Source: Cryptomeria japonica
Taxonomy: Eukaryota > Streptophyta > Pinopsida > Cupressales > Cupressaceae
NCBI RefSeq assembly: GCF_030272615.1
Contig: NC_081414.1
Location: 237,510,233 to 237,574,232, forward strand
DNA: 64,000 bases
Direction of reading: 5' to 3'
The notes below the pieces were generated by a model. That model was not told the DNA's origin, did not search any database, and was given only the letters and a program-made list of their open reading frames with translations. Below are positions 34,564-45,957 of the stretch, one piece after another (positions within the stretch are counted from its first letter, which is position 1; each line of letters opens with the position of its first letter). The translations under genes were made by a program, and so were the position numbers.

Positions 34564-36238
34564 TGTAGTACCCCTCCTCGATCAAACTTGTTAGACTCAT
34601 ATTTTTTTGCAGTTTACTTTCAATGGATACATTACTACTATATGTTATTCAGACTTATTGATATTATTTCATGCTTTAAACCGGATATGGGATGTATGCT
34701 TTATTTACAATATTTCAGTACTTGTGATTAGTATTATTTTATGGATTATTATTATGGACTGACATTTTTACTTTACATATGCGATGTGTATTTATATGTT
34801 GCGTGTTTGCAAGTGTATTGGATGCAAGGAGATGATTTTCCTTCACTCACTCCGGTGAGATAGGGAACAACACGATTCTCTTTCATCGGTGTGCGTGTCG
34901 TGTATTCTATATTTGTATATATGCATGTGTGGTTCGATGATGTAGGACATTGCAGGTACAAGTATCGGGTAGGTACGAGCTATCGTCTTCACCTGGCTTC
35001 ACAAGTCTGAGCATACCTTATTTGTCCGATGGGAGTGGATGAGATGGTGGTTGATCCTAATTTTACCCTCAGTTACACTCTTGTGAGTGTCGTAAGTTGG
35101 TCGTCCTTTCTGGTTGTTCGGCCTTCGAGTTTGGGTTGTTTGACTTTTTCAGAGTCTTCGTTTGGGTCTTCTCGGTTTGTGTGCCCTAGTGGATTAGATT
35201 AATTATTTGAGTTTATGGCGTCATTTCATAGTTAGTATATTTAATTTATGTATTATTATGCATTTGCAATTATAGACTTAATTGATTAAATGAAGTAATT
35301 AAATTTAATTTGCAAATTGCATTATATTAGAAATATAATTTTATTTAAATTTAGTGGAAAATAAATAAAATTAATTACATTTATTGTTCTCTAGATTTTA
35401 AAAATAAAATAAAGAAATAAAATAGAATTAAATTACTTTCCTTTATTAGTTTTTTAGAAAATTAATTAAATAGGCATGAGAAAAAAAAAATAAGGAAAGT
35501 AATGATTTTTGCAAATTACATTCCATTTACCTTTTTGGAAATTAGAAAAAAAAAAAAAAAATCTTTTATTATTATATTAAATATTATGTTTTTTTTTTGG
35601 GAAAAGATTTTCAACCTAAAAGTTGAGGTTAAATGTATTTTCCTCATTATTCCTGGGAGTTCACGGGAAGGAGGCGGCAGACTTTTGGAAGAAAAAAAAA
35701 TTATTTTCTTGGATGCATGTTGGGGAAGTAAAAAGTGGAGGATTGCTGGTAAGAGGGATTGGCTTGGAAATCTGGTTGCAGAGTTGAGCTCTTCCACAAG
35801 ATTCTTCCAGGAAAGTTTCACAGGTTGGATATCCTTTCCCTGGTTTTTTTTTTTTTTTAAATTAATTAGGATGAATCTTCAATCTCTGTCTGTGGAGATT
35901 TTTATGTTTTATTTATTTCCTTTCTATTTATTAAAATAGTTTTGTTATTTGTGAAATTGTAGGGGTTATGCTGGCAAAATTTTGCCAGATTTACCCTCCT
36001 TTGTTCCAAATAAATTCTTCCTGTGCGTTTTTGTATTCTTCCTGTATGTGGAAAAATTTAGAGATCTGGTTTTAAAATTCTTCCTTATGGTCTGTGTAAG
36101 AAGATTTTCCTTTGTAAATAATTTTGGTTTTTTTTACCAATCTCTGGTTTGTCTCAGAGATTTGAGTTTTCTGATAGATTTATTTACCAATAAATCTTTA
36201 TGTTTGGACTATAGTTTTATGGAAGAAATTTTATCAAA

Positions 36239-36242
<4 letters not shown>

Positions 36243-36281
<39 letters not shown>
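36243..36281. repeat. (AT)n microsatellite, about 39 bp
   Basis: Uninterrupted AT dinucleotides. Confidence 0.97.
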
Positions 36282-36282
<1 letters not shown>

Positions 36283-36400
36283 TTGTTGTGATTTTTTTTG
36301 ACTCTGTTGTCTCGGAGTGGGGAAGTTGAGATTTTAATAATTTTTGTTTAAAAAAATTAAAAATTTAAAAAAAAATTAAAAATAAAAATTATTTGGGGGC

Positions 36401-36470
36401 GGTAGCCTGCTACCATAGGGTAGCAGGGCTACCGTATGGTAGCATTTTACCATATGGTAGCAAAGCTACC
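36401..36470. repeat. Cluster of four GGTAGC/GCTACC mini-hairpins
   Basis: Four short perfect inverted repeats in a row: 36401-36414 (GGTAGC-CT-GCTACC), 36419-36433 (GGTAGC-AGG-GCTACC), 36436-36453 (ATGGTA ... TACCAT) and 36456-36470 (GGTAGC-AAA-GCTACC). Confidence 0.95.
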
Positions 36471-36575
36471 AAGCAAACATAAAATTTTCTCTTCCTATTG
36501 CGTGCCTCCAGTATGTTTATGATTCAGATTTTCATTTTGATTTTTAAATATATATGGAACAGCCGTATACCCAAA

Positions 36576-36665
36576 AGTTTGGAACATTGAATTATCTTCT
36601 TCTTCCATTTGTTTTGTTGTTTTCTGAGTTGTTCGTATTGAGCTCTAGTCCAAACTGGCATGTGA
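36576..36665 (-). pseudogene. Gag N-terminus of the right (inverted) Gypsy-like element
   Basis: Minus-strand ATG at 36663-36665 begins MPVWTRAQYEQLRKQQ, matching the left copy MPAWTTAKYEQFRKQQ. The similarity stops near 36576, where the chromodomain Gypsy LTR region begins. Confidence 0.55.
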
Positions 36666-38878
36666 TTGTTTCAAAAAATTTGAAGTTTTGACCTTCTAAA
36701 AACAACTCAATAGGTGATTATTGGTTTAGGAAGGTATGCTTTGTTGATTTTACCACTGTTGTTGGTTCGTTGTAATAAAGCTTCTCTTTGTTGAAAAGCA
36801 TGTCATTGTAAAATTTCTCCATCAAATTCTGTCGCGTAGCTACGTAAATAGTGACGAAAACAGTGTAGGAATGTCTTATGTTTTAACAAGATCTTGCGAT
36901 TGATATACAAGAATCTTATCCTCTTCTGAGTAGCTTTATAATTGGGCTTTCTTTTCTTAAGGCGATATTTAAAATTCATATAAGTATATGATGGTTTACA
37001 AGTTTGCTTGATTCAAATGTGAGTGCAATTCTGATTTTGATATAACCTAGGTTCAACATAGGAAAGATATATCCAAGATAATGAGCACAAGGTGGATTGA
37101 TCAAGTTTCGTGATAGAAGATTTGATATATCCTGATGAGAAACTGATAATGATGTTGATTTTTGCACTTAAGATGTTTAAATCACTAGCTTCTTGAATGT
37201 TTTATGCTTATGGAAACTTTTTGGAAATAGCCTGTTGGATTGGTAACCCAGTTATCAAACTAGTTTGAAGATGTGTGATAGTTTAAAGACAATTCTACTC
37301 AAGAAGTGTTTTGATACTGACTTTGAAAATTTGGTTTGATATGCTTTGTCTCAGATGTGAGAAAGCATTTGTGCTAACTTTTGGTCAAAAGTGCTAACTT
37401 ATGGGACAAATGCACTATTGTGTTGCTTGAAAGCAATGCTCTGACTATGTTTCAAGGATTTTTTTCAATTTTTTCAGCAAGTTGTTGGATTTTTGCTCAT
37501 TTTTAGATGATTATTTTCTTTAATTTTTTACCATTTTGATCATGTGATAGACATAGAAGACACAATGTTTGAAAAACAAAATGCACAAGTAAGTACAAAT
37601 CCTATGGTAGGCTGAGACAATAATCATTGAATCTCACATGAGGTTTCCCCCGAGGCTATGCTATTCAAAGCGGATATTTAGATGCTTGACCCCACTAGCT
37701 CCACCCTCGACACTCACTTCTCTGGGGCAGCCAAGCACTAGTTTCCATGAAAACTCCCCATGGCAAACTTTATATCTCTACTAAGAACCGTATGTGTGTG
37801 AGCCGCTTTAGAGGTTTGACCTTCTACGTCAACAATTAGCAGTATTTTGGCAACTAGTACAAGTGGTTTTTAGGAAAGGTTTTTGATCATGTGGCCATAC
37901 ATGCAGCACTTTCAGCTCCGTAAATACAGAAGGTTCCCAGCCTATAGAGGTTACGCTCCATAGCGTTTATGGGGAAACATAGTGTCGGTATGAACTTATC
38001 ACCACATGTTGCTTGTGACTTTCGTCACAAACATGATTTATTTAGAGTGGATCAGAAGGACTCAGTATTAGCCTGTTTCCACTTTGGGTCGTTCCCCTCT
38101 CACTGGCCCCCTCAAGGCAGCTCGAGAAGGTAGACCCTCTAAAGGTTACACATAAAAGAGAGTAGGTTTGGTTTTCTGATCACCGTATGAGGGTGAGAGC
38201 ATGCTTACCTACTACTTCATCAAGCATGGAAAACACAAGTTTATTTTAGCCCTCTACAATCTATGTGCAACTCCTTTGAAGAAGTCACTCAAAATTCAAG
38301 TTGCATGTTGTCGATTTATCAATTAGTTAAGCTAAATGAGCAAGATATGATGTGTTACTTTCCAAAATAAAACTCTTAATTTAACTACGTGAGGAAATGC
38401 ATGAAATTTGTTTAAAAAAAATCCTGCACATAGATATGTTAGTAGTTTGAAATTTTATGTTCTTGGACATTCAGACTTGCAAAAAAAGTTTGTTAGTTAC
38501 AAATAAAAGCGCTATCCTAACAAACGTGTTGTCTTCCACCACAAAAGCGCTAACCTAGAGGACAAAAGCATGAACCTACGATACAAATGCGCTGCTCTAT
38601 GGACTAAAATGCGAGAATTCACTAACAAAAGCACTAACCGAAATGACAAATGCGTTAATCTCAGAGACAAAAGCATTAATCTAAGAATCAAATGCATCAA
38701 TTTGCCAACAAAAGCGCTAACCTAAATGCCAAATGTGCTAACCTGCGAGACAAAAGCGCTAATCTATTAAAAAAAGCGTTGTCAGAACTCACACAGGTGT
38801 GAATCTGGATTACGAATGCATTAAACTTATGTTTGCAAGAACTAGACATGATATTAGAAAGATATATGCGAGGCTCCA
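36666..38878 (-). other. Leader of the right Gypsy-like element
   Basis: Inverted counterpart of 29333-31719, roughly 85-90% alike where I compared it. It contains the 21-bp-period array at 38542-38775 and a short piece of the second array near 37375-37425. Confidence 0.65.
38542..38775 (-). repeat. 21-bp-period array (inverted copy), best preserved
   Basis: On the + strand, CAAAAGCGCTAA-like and CAAATGCGTTAA-like cores start at 38542, 38563, 38584, 38605, 38626, 38647, 38668, 38689, 38709, 38730 and 38751. From 38626 on, the AAAAGC and AAATGC types alternate strictly. Confidence 0.92.
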
Positions 38879-38896
38879 GCCCCACAGTGGGCGCCA
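38879..38896 (-). other. Primer-binding-site-like 18-mer (inverted copy)
   Basis: The minus strand reads TGGCGCCCACTGTGGGGC, 3 bp from the LTR end at 38900. Confidence 0.7.
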
Positions 38897-38899
38897 AAA

Positions 38900-40080
38900 T
38901 GTGTCGACTTGAATTTCATCATCAGAATACTACCTGCAACATACTAGTTTCACAAAATACAAAGGAAATGTTACAGGAAATCCAAACTCAACCAATGAAA
39001 CTACATGAAATTGATATAAAATAAAAACACTATTTTTACCTTCATGATTTAAGTCTTATTGTGTCCTAACTCCATTGTTCCTGGTTGCAGATAATATGCT
39101 CTCAGACAAGCACTGATAGCTTCCAAGATGGCATATGAAGAATGGATTGACAAGTGATACTATGATGTGCAATGCAAATGATTTGGAGCTAAATGATTAT
39201 GCTAAACAAGAAATTTTAAATTGCTTAATTGCATCAAGATAAAACTCACGGATGCATAAGTTTTACTCAAATTGTTAACTTGAAGATTAGCTTGAAGACT
39301 AACTCTTTCTCAACTCAAACTCCTACTTTTATATACTTTTGAGAGGATAAGATGATGTGTCCTGGATCAATGGTCATGATCAGATCTGCAAATTTCGATG
39401 GTTGTGAGAAAAGGTGAAGGTTGAGAGAAAGGGAGAAGGAGAAGACAAGTGTCACTCATCTTACCTTGATTGAGTTGCTGATTGAGGGAATATATGGATG
39501 GTGTGAGAAGATTTAGGCATGAGAGGACAAGTGGACTCAAGTTCTTCCTAAGATATAGGGAAGTTAGAGAGAATATAGAAGAAGGTTAAGAAATATGTGT
39601 ACGTACACAATATTTCATTTATTTTGGACGTTGGAGATAAGTGGCTAGTAAATGTTTTATTTAATTAATCTTGTTGAATTAATTTAGCCACATGATGGAT
39701 GAGTTAGCAAAGGAAAGATGAAGTGGAGATGGAAGGATGAGTTGGAAATGAAATTAAATAATTTAGAAATTATTTAATATTTGAGACTATAGGATAGAAG
39801 AGTAGCCATTAAATATTAGATATTTAATTGATTAGAGGAATAATTAAATATTAGATATTTAATTAATTGATTTGAAAGAATAGGAATAATTGAATATTAG
39901 ATATTTAATTAATTAGAGGAAAAGGATAAATTAATTGATTAATAAAATGTTTCAATTAAATTAATTAATAGAAGGACATGAAATGAATTAAATAAATAAA
40001 TCTTTTCAAATTAACTATTTAATAGAAGAATAATTATTAAATAAATATAAATCGCTCGTAGCCATTTTTATGTGTATACA
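38900..40080 (-). mobile_element. 5' LTR of a Gypsy-like element (right, inverted copy)
   Basis: 1181 bp. On the minus strand it begins TGTATACACATAAAAATGG and ends CGACACA, as in the left copy. The minus-strand TATA stretch TATATAAA is at 39328-39335. No partner LTR lies in the window. Confidence 0.75.
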
Positions 40081-40917
40081 ACATCCACAGAGAAACTCCT
40101 AACATATGGCAGACTATAAGGTTGATACCATAACAATGCCATCAGATATATGAAGAGCATGTCATAGTGAAAAGAGTAGCATTATTTGCAGACTGAGTAT
40201 CAATGACAAAAGCATGCAGACTGGAAAATTTGAACAGTGACTAAAGCAGTATGTACACATTCAAGTAGCTCAATGCCAGCACATAATCTTAAAGGACATA
40301 CCAACACAATAATAATAAAAGGGCAGTTATTGGAGGTCTTTTCACTCCAAAGCATAGTGCATCAGTTTAAAGACAACCATCACAAATGGTGCTAACAAGA
40401 AAAAGCAATCCAATGTGCCATGAATATAGTGATCCTACTCACTTTTGAAAAGCAACAAAACCCACATCAAAATAGAGAAAATTTCTAGCAGTATAAGGCC
40501 ATTACGAGATAAGAGCTATTAACATGAATGTATTGTGCTACATTATTCACTGTTTAATAGGAAATAAAGAATATATGACAATCCATACCCAATAAGAATG
40601 CATGTACAATCAATAACGTATACACAAGCAACTGATCTTGACCAAAAAGCAGAGAAAGAAAGAAATACGGTGAACAGAGAGACCATTTTTGAATGAGATA
40701 AAGCACCACATACCAACTAAAAGTTCCCTATTCATGTCTCAGTTCAAACTCCAAACCCTAGATCACCCTAGTGAGTGCATGGTGGCCACATAAGCTCTTC
40801 CCCAAATGATGAAAAGATGGAATGAGTTAAAATTAGGGTTTTTTTGAAATATATTCTCATGCTCTAATTCAAAAGCATCGAATGGGATTTGAAATTCTTT
40901 ATATTTATTTTATAAAG
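40081..40917. other. No gene recognised
   Basis: AT-rich sequence up to the LINE target site. No ORF with a motif. Confidence 0.5.
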
Positions 40918-41874
40918 ACAAACAATGCATGTGATTCTATTGAGAGTTTCATTATGGCAGATAATGATTCCTTTGAGCTTTATCATACTACTTTTTTCTG
41001 GCATTCTGGTGGAGCTAGATGTATCTAAGGGACTACCAGCTAAGATTGCCATTAATTCCACTTTTGGCAGATGGGTCCAAACTTTGGATTACGAAGGTAT
41101 TTCTTTCAGGTGTCATAGATGCTTTAAAATCGGCCATGCGATTGGAAATTGTGGGCTTGAGAAGAAAAATCCTATGGCCTCATGGTGGTCAGGGGCCTCA
41201 TTCCAGCATTACATGGTAAAGAAATATTTGGACTCTTTGAAAGAGTCGATGGATGTTGTGGTTTGTACTATGGATAATTCGGATTCTTTAATGGCGAAGA
41301 AAGATTCTTCGGATGCCACAAAGGATGTTTCTGTGATTATAGATGTTGTGATATAGGATGTTGTTGTCTCTTCTGCTGAAAATAGTTTGTTGTCTCTTAT
41401 CTCTCTGGCTGCTTCACTATGTGTTGACACAACTTTTGCACCATCTACTAGATGTGGTCTTGTGTCCACGACAGTTGTTGCTCTCTCTACTGATGCTCTT
41501 TCTTCCAATCCGAATAGATCAATATTGGGCTCTTCGGATTGGTCTATTGTTGCAGCTAAAGTTGAAGAAGGATGGATTACTGTAAAGGGGAAGCATTCAA
41601 AGACGTCCAAGCCTTCTTTTGATATGACTCTTTGTTCCCACAAGGCCAATTGTAAATCTTCAAGGCCCTTGTAGTTGGTTGTTTGAGCTGGTTTTTATTG
41701 CCCTATCTTTGGTTGGGTTGCCTATTGTCTTTCGGGGCAGACTGTTTTTTTTTGTTGTGGCTCTCTCCTCTTTGTTGAGTGGTCAGTTTCTATCCCTTGT
41801 TTGATTTGTAAAGGGTTTCGGGTCCCTTCAGAACCTATTTTTCCACGTAATTAAAAACAAACAATGCATGTGAT
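40918..41874 (+). mobile_element. ORF1-only LINE insertion with 18-bp TSD
   Basis: ACAAACAATGCATGTGAT is repeated exactly at 40918-40935 and 41857-41874. Between them are 921 bp of L1-type ORF1 and a 3' tail, TGTAAAGGGTTTCGGGTCCC ... TTAAAAA. There is no ORF2. A similar tail ends the minus-strand unit near 62.8 kb. Confidence 0.9.
40936..41674 (+). pseudogene. Plant L1 ORF1 C-terminal half with zinc knuckle
   Basis: After some 60 bases the frame shows ILVELDVSKGLPAKI, then GRWVQTLDYEGISF and a CCHC knuckle, CHRCFKIGHAIGNC (CX2CX4HX4C), the pattern that follows DUF4283 in plant L1 ORF1 and DUF4283-zinc-knuckle proteins. The frame is constant to 41674, with a single TAG at 41354-41356. The N-terminal half is missing through 5' truncation. 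ORF1 binds RNA and forms the ribonucleoprotein. The C-terminal part is Ser/Thr/Val-rich and ends well before the tail. Confidence 0.8.
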
Positions 41875-41979
41875 ATTTTCCCCAAGGTCATGACTTAAAT
41901 GTCATAAGACCTAAATGTCAAGGGCAAAGAACTTTAAGTTCTTTATATTTAAAGCCCAAAAATATTGTAATATTATTAT

Positions 41980-42193
41980 TGTTAGATTTATCACACATTA
42001 GATAATAATTATTTATTTAATTATTAGTCTATTATCTTATACGCTTAAGCTAAACTTAGGCATTTAGTAATATGGTAGATATTTAATAATTATTCTAATT
42101 ATTAAATACACTTTATCCTTTTAGGGTTACTTTAGGGTTACATATTCTCCTTTTATAAGGATTATATTGACTTTTTATTTCTCAACTTCTTCA
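41980..42193 (+). repeat. Copia 5' LTR (internally deleted)
   Basis: Starts TGTTAGATTTATCA and ends CAACTTCTTCA. It is 214 bp against 332 bp for the 3' LTR; about 120 bp are missing after GGATTATATTG. Confidence 0.88.
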
Positions 42194-42206
42194 TGGTATC
42201 AGAGCC
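42194..42206 (+). other. Primer-binding site, initiator-Met tRNA type
   Basis: TGGTATCAGAGCC directly after the LTR. Confidence 0.92.
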
Positions 42207-42432
42207 TACATCTGCTGCTACTTGTTCCTGATTTTTCAGAAGAATTTTTGAAGGCTGGAGTTTCAATCTTTTCAGAGTTTTTATTTTGAATCTAGGGTGC
42301 TTCTTTGTTTCTAGAAATTCTGGGCTCAAACGGACCTCACTGTTGAGCTCAAAACACCCCAAAACCCCCATTTTCATATAAAATTTGTCCAATTTGGACA
42401 ACTTTAGCCTCTCAAAAAAAAAAATTGATTTT
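42207..42432 (+). other. Leader of the + oriented Copia part
   Basis: Non-coding leader that ends at the junction with an inverted LTR fragment near 42433. I did not see clear similarity to the leader beyond the inverted gag at 46.8-47.3 kb. Confidence 0.5.
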
Positions 42433-42584
42433 TGCAACCCTAAAGGGATAAAGTGTATTTAATAATTAGAATAATTATTAAATACTTACCATATTATTAA
42501 ATGCCTAAGTTTAGCTTAAGCGTAGAGGATAATAGACTAATAATTAAATAAATAATAATTGGCTAATGCATGATAACTCTAACA
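42433..42584 (-). repeat. Truncated Copia LTR in inverted orientation
   Basis: On the minus strand it starts TGTTAGAGTTATCATGC, preceded by CTTAAGGGAGGG (polypurine tract), and breaks off after TTTAGGGTTGCA. It is the same family as the two + LTRs. Confidence 0.88.
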
Positions 42585-42829
42585 CCCTCCCTTAAGATGA
42601 ACTTAGGGAGTAGCTAAAAAATTAAATGCATGAAGCAAAATGCAACTACATGATGAAGGCAAATTTGGGTCCCGACAACAAGGCCTGATGAGGTACCCAA
42701 TCACAACCAAATCTCTATAAACTAGAGAAATAGAGAAAACCACGTGGGAAAAAACTCTACTCCAAAAAGAGATGGAAAAGAATGCTAAAAAAAACATGAA
42801 GGAAGGAAGGCCTCAATGAGATCCCCCAA

Positions 42830-43400
42830 GGACTACTTCCTTTACTCCAATCATAGAGCACAACTGAAGGTAGCGTGGAGATGCAAAAGATTTAGTGAAG
42901 ATGTCAGCAATATGCTCCTCTGTAGGAATGTACTCCAAGACGACACAACCATCATGAATCAACTATCTGATGAAGTGCATGTGAAGCTCAATGTGTTTAG
43001 TCCTCTAGTGCTCCATTGGGTTGTGGGAAGTGTGAATGGCACTCTGATTGTCACACCAAAGAATAGTGGGACTATCAGGAGGAAACCCAAACTCAGTCAT
43101 CAATTGTCAAAGTCATAAAACCTTCTGACTAGCTAGTAGCATTGTTCGGTACTCAGCCTTTGTAGATGATAATGCAATAGCGGACTGCTTCTTGCAAGAC
43201 CATGTAATAGGTCCAGAACCAAGGAAAAAAACAAAGCCAGAAGTAGAATTTTGATCATGAGCATCACCAACCCAATCTGAGTCAATGAAGCCAACAATGT
43301 GAGGGGATCCTGAAGTATAGTGAATGCCAAACTGTGCAGTGGCCTAAATGTGCCTCAAAATATGTTTGGCAGCTTGCTAATGGCTCTCATGGGGATCATG
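42830..43400 (-). pseudogene. Copia RNase H domain
   Basis: The minus strand gives GFIDSDWVGDA, then STSGFVFFLGSGPITW, KKQSAIALSSTKAEYR and, at the C-terminus, EYIPTEEHIADIFTKSF before a stop near 42815. These are the standard Copia RNase H blocks, with catalytic acidic residues present. A few stops and frame changes interrupt it. Confidence 0.88.
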
Positions 43401-44360
43401 GGAGTACCTTGATACAAGACCAACCACAAAGGAAAGTCTGAGCATGTATGTGTCAGGTACAACAAACTGCCAACCAACTGCCTGTATAAGGTAGGATCCA
43501 CGGAAGGTGTAGAAAAAGTGGCAAACAAAACAACACCTAACTGAAAAAGGTGTGGGTGTAGGCTTGCAAGCAAGCATGTAAAATATATAAAGCATATCAA
43601 GAGCATACTTATGTTGAAGTATGTACCATCGAAAGATTAAATAACCTATAGGCCCAAAAAATAGTGCAAAAGTCCAAGATCTGTCATCTCAAACTGCTCC
43701 ATCAAAGCTCTCTAAATATCCTGAATCAAGGAGGACGAGCTACCAGTAATGATGAGATCATCATCATATAGCACAAGGATAACTATATCATCCCCCTGAC
43801 ACTGAATATAAACTGTGGGATCAAAATGTCATGTGAAGAGTGTGGAGAGCAAGAAAGAGTCCATATTCTCATACCAAGTCCGAGGGGCCTATTTGAGACC
43901 GTATAAAGAATGCCAAAGTCTACAAACCAAAGAGGAATCCTACACAAATCCCTGAGGCTTCTCCATATAGATCTCCTCATGAAGGTCTCCATGCAAGATG
44001 GTGATCTTCACATCCACTTGAAAAATTGTCCATCCCTGTGAAGCTGCAAGTGAAAGTACAAAGTGAATAGAATTCATCTTGGTGACAGAGCAAAGGTCTC
44101 AAAGTAATCAATACCCTTCACCTGACAAAACCCCTTCGCAACAAGATGAGCCTTATACTTACTAATAGAACCACCTGCAACATACTTGGTACAGTACACC
44201 CACTTGCATCGAACCAACTTTCTTCCTTTTGGAAGAGTACAAAGATCCCAAGTATGATTCTTCATCAAAGAAGAATACTCCTCATCCATGGCCCTATACA
44301 ACTTTGGGTGACCTATCGCCTCTAAAAAATTTCTAAGGATCATCCAAAATGACATGACTC
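43401..44360 (-). pseudogene. Copia reverse transcriptase
   Basis: The start region is open at 44074-44355: EEYSSLMKNHTWDLCTLP, KWVYCTKY and KYKAHLVAKGFCQVKGIDY. Further on come VKITILHGDLHEEIYMEKP, the catalytic region ILVLYDDDLIITGS (near 43750-43790, where the family has Y-V-D-D-L, so Val is replaced by Asp next to the two catalytic Asp), and LVGSLLYLTHT. Several stops break 43.4-44.07 kb. Confidence 0.9.
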
Positions 44361-45262
44361 AGAAAACTAGAACCAGATGTCTGTGTAAGAGTAGTACAAG
44401 AGTTTGAAGGATCACTTGCCATAGAACCAGCAGCATCAACTGTAAACCAGGCCCCACTTGGGCAAAGGTTGAGTTGCGGATGGTGGTGGTGGTGGTGGTG
44501 GAGATGGCAGATCATCATCTACATCATCCTCAAGGAATAAAGAATCCTCAAAAGATGAAGAGGGAGGAGGAGGTAGTGAGGGAGAAGCTGGTGATGGAGA
44601 ATCCATCTTAGGAAGGCGCTCATCAAAGTAGACATCCCGCCTAAACAGGACCTCTCGCAAGTCAAGATCAAACAACCTGTATGCCTTAACATCCTCACAG
44701 TAGCCAACAAATATGAGTGGTCGGCTCTTCCTCTCCATGTATTTCCTCTAAGCATCTGGGATAAATGCCCAAGCCTCACTACCAAAAACTTGAAATAATC
44801 AAACACCAAGTTTGACATGGGACCAAGCCTCCTCATGAGTCATCTGGTGTATTGCCTTAAGAGGTGTTTGATTATGAATACAAGTGGCACAATTAATTGC
44901 CTCAGCCCAAAAAGAAGGTTGCATAGAATGTGACCGAAGCATACAATTTGCCATCTCCCGTAGTGTTATGTTCTCTCTCTAAGCAACATCATTCTGCTAA
45001 GGAGTGTGAGAAACTAATAATCGATGCTACAAACCGTGCTCTGTGCAAAAATCTATAAAAGTCTGATTCACATATTGTCTCCCATTATCTGTGTGTATCC
45101 TCCAGATAGAAAGACCAAACTGCTTCTCTACAAATGTCTTAAAGACTAGAAATAAATCAAAGACATCAAACTTGTACTTAAGAAAGTACACCCATGTACG
45201 TCTGGAGAAGTCATCAATGAATGTGAGCACATACTTGGCCTCTGAAAAGATGGAGTCAAAAA
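44361..45262 (-). pseudogene. Copia integrase core and C-terminal linker
   Basis: The open piece at 45027-45230 shows MLTFIDDFSRRTWVYFLK and IHTDNGRQYVN, carrying two of the DDE Asp residues. The piece at 44436-44738 shows the conserved RPLIFVGYCEDVKAYRLFDL block and DVYFDERL, followed by a Ser/Pro-rich linker with a polyproline run. At least two frameshifts separate protease, integrase and RT frames. Confidence 0.88.
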
Positions 45263-45957
45263 TTACATAAGATCATTGTATACCAAATCCAAGGGTGCCT
45301 TAGCACGTGTGGTTCTACCTATAGGAAAGGGATCTCGGTGATGTTTTCCAAGTGTACAACTTCGACATACACCATCTGTACAAAATATCTGAGGGAGCCC
45401 AATCACAAGGGCATGTGTGCTCATATGTTGTAAGTATTTGTAATTGACATGGCCAAAGAACTCATGCCAAAGTCTACTCACTGAATCAACATGTGCTACA
45501 AGAGAAACACATAAACCATCTGGACTCTCAAAGCCATCAAACCTATATAAATAAGAATCAGGATCATGGAGCTCTCTAATAACCACATCATGTAGTGAGA
45601 ACTCAACTGTTTTACCAGAGCCATAATGAAAAATCTGATAAATAGAGAGGAGGTTTGTCAAAATTTCACGAACTAGAAGAACATCCTGAATACAACCACC
45701 TGTCAACGGAATAGTACTCGAACCTAAAAATGATAGTTGTGTTGAGTCACCAACTACAATCTGTAAAGTATCACTATGAACATGTGAGGTAACAATCTGA
45801 TGACAGTGTGTCATGTGGTGAGAATCCCCTGAATCAATAATCCAAGTGGATTCAAAAGTAATAGCTTGTGCAAAAAGAGCATGTCCTTTCCCTGTAGAAG
45901 AGGAAGGAGGTTGAGGAGAAGAAATATGGTGATGCTGCATGGCTTCCTCTAAAACCT
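45263..45957 (-). pseudogene. Copia protease and GAG-pre-integrase
   Basis: WIIDSGDSHHMTH is the aspartic protease active site (D-S-G present; the usual following Ala is Asp). It is followed by DSYLYRF, SRLWHEFFGHVNY and CRSCTLGKHHRDPFP, the HHCC zinc finger of the pre-integrase domain, and LDLVYNDLM, which carries the first integrase Asp region. It is open for 225 codons, the longest intact Copia piece. Confidence 0.92.

Larger units (their letters stand above)
34564..36575 (+). mobile_element. 3' LTR of the chromodomain Gypsy (right end approximate)
   Basis: Begins TGTAGTACCCCTCC right after the polypurine tract. Its end is not resolved; homology to the inverted Gypsy-like element begins by about 36576, so the LTR is at most about 2 kb. 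The open stretches at 35502-35939 and 35982-36329 run through homopolymer-rich DNA and are not credible genes. It contains the microsatellite and hairpin cluster listed next. Confidence 0.6.

Noticed and set aside
35502-36329. Two ORFs of 145 and 115 codons
   Set aside because: They consist of poly-A/T and AT microsatellite translations inside an LTR.
42816-43118. 100-codon + strand ORF
   Set aside because: Antisense of the Copia RNase H C-terminus.
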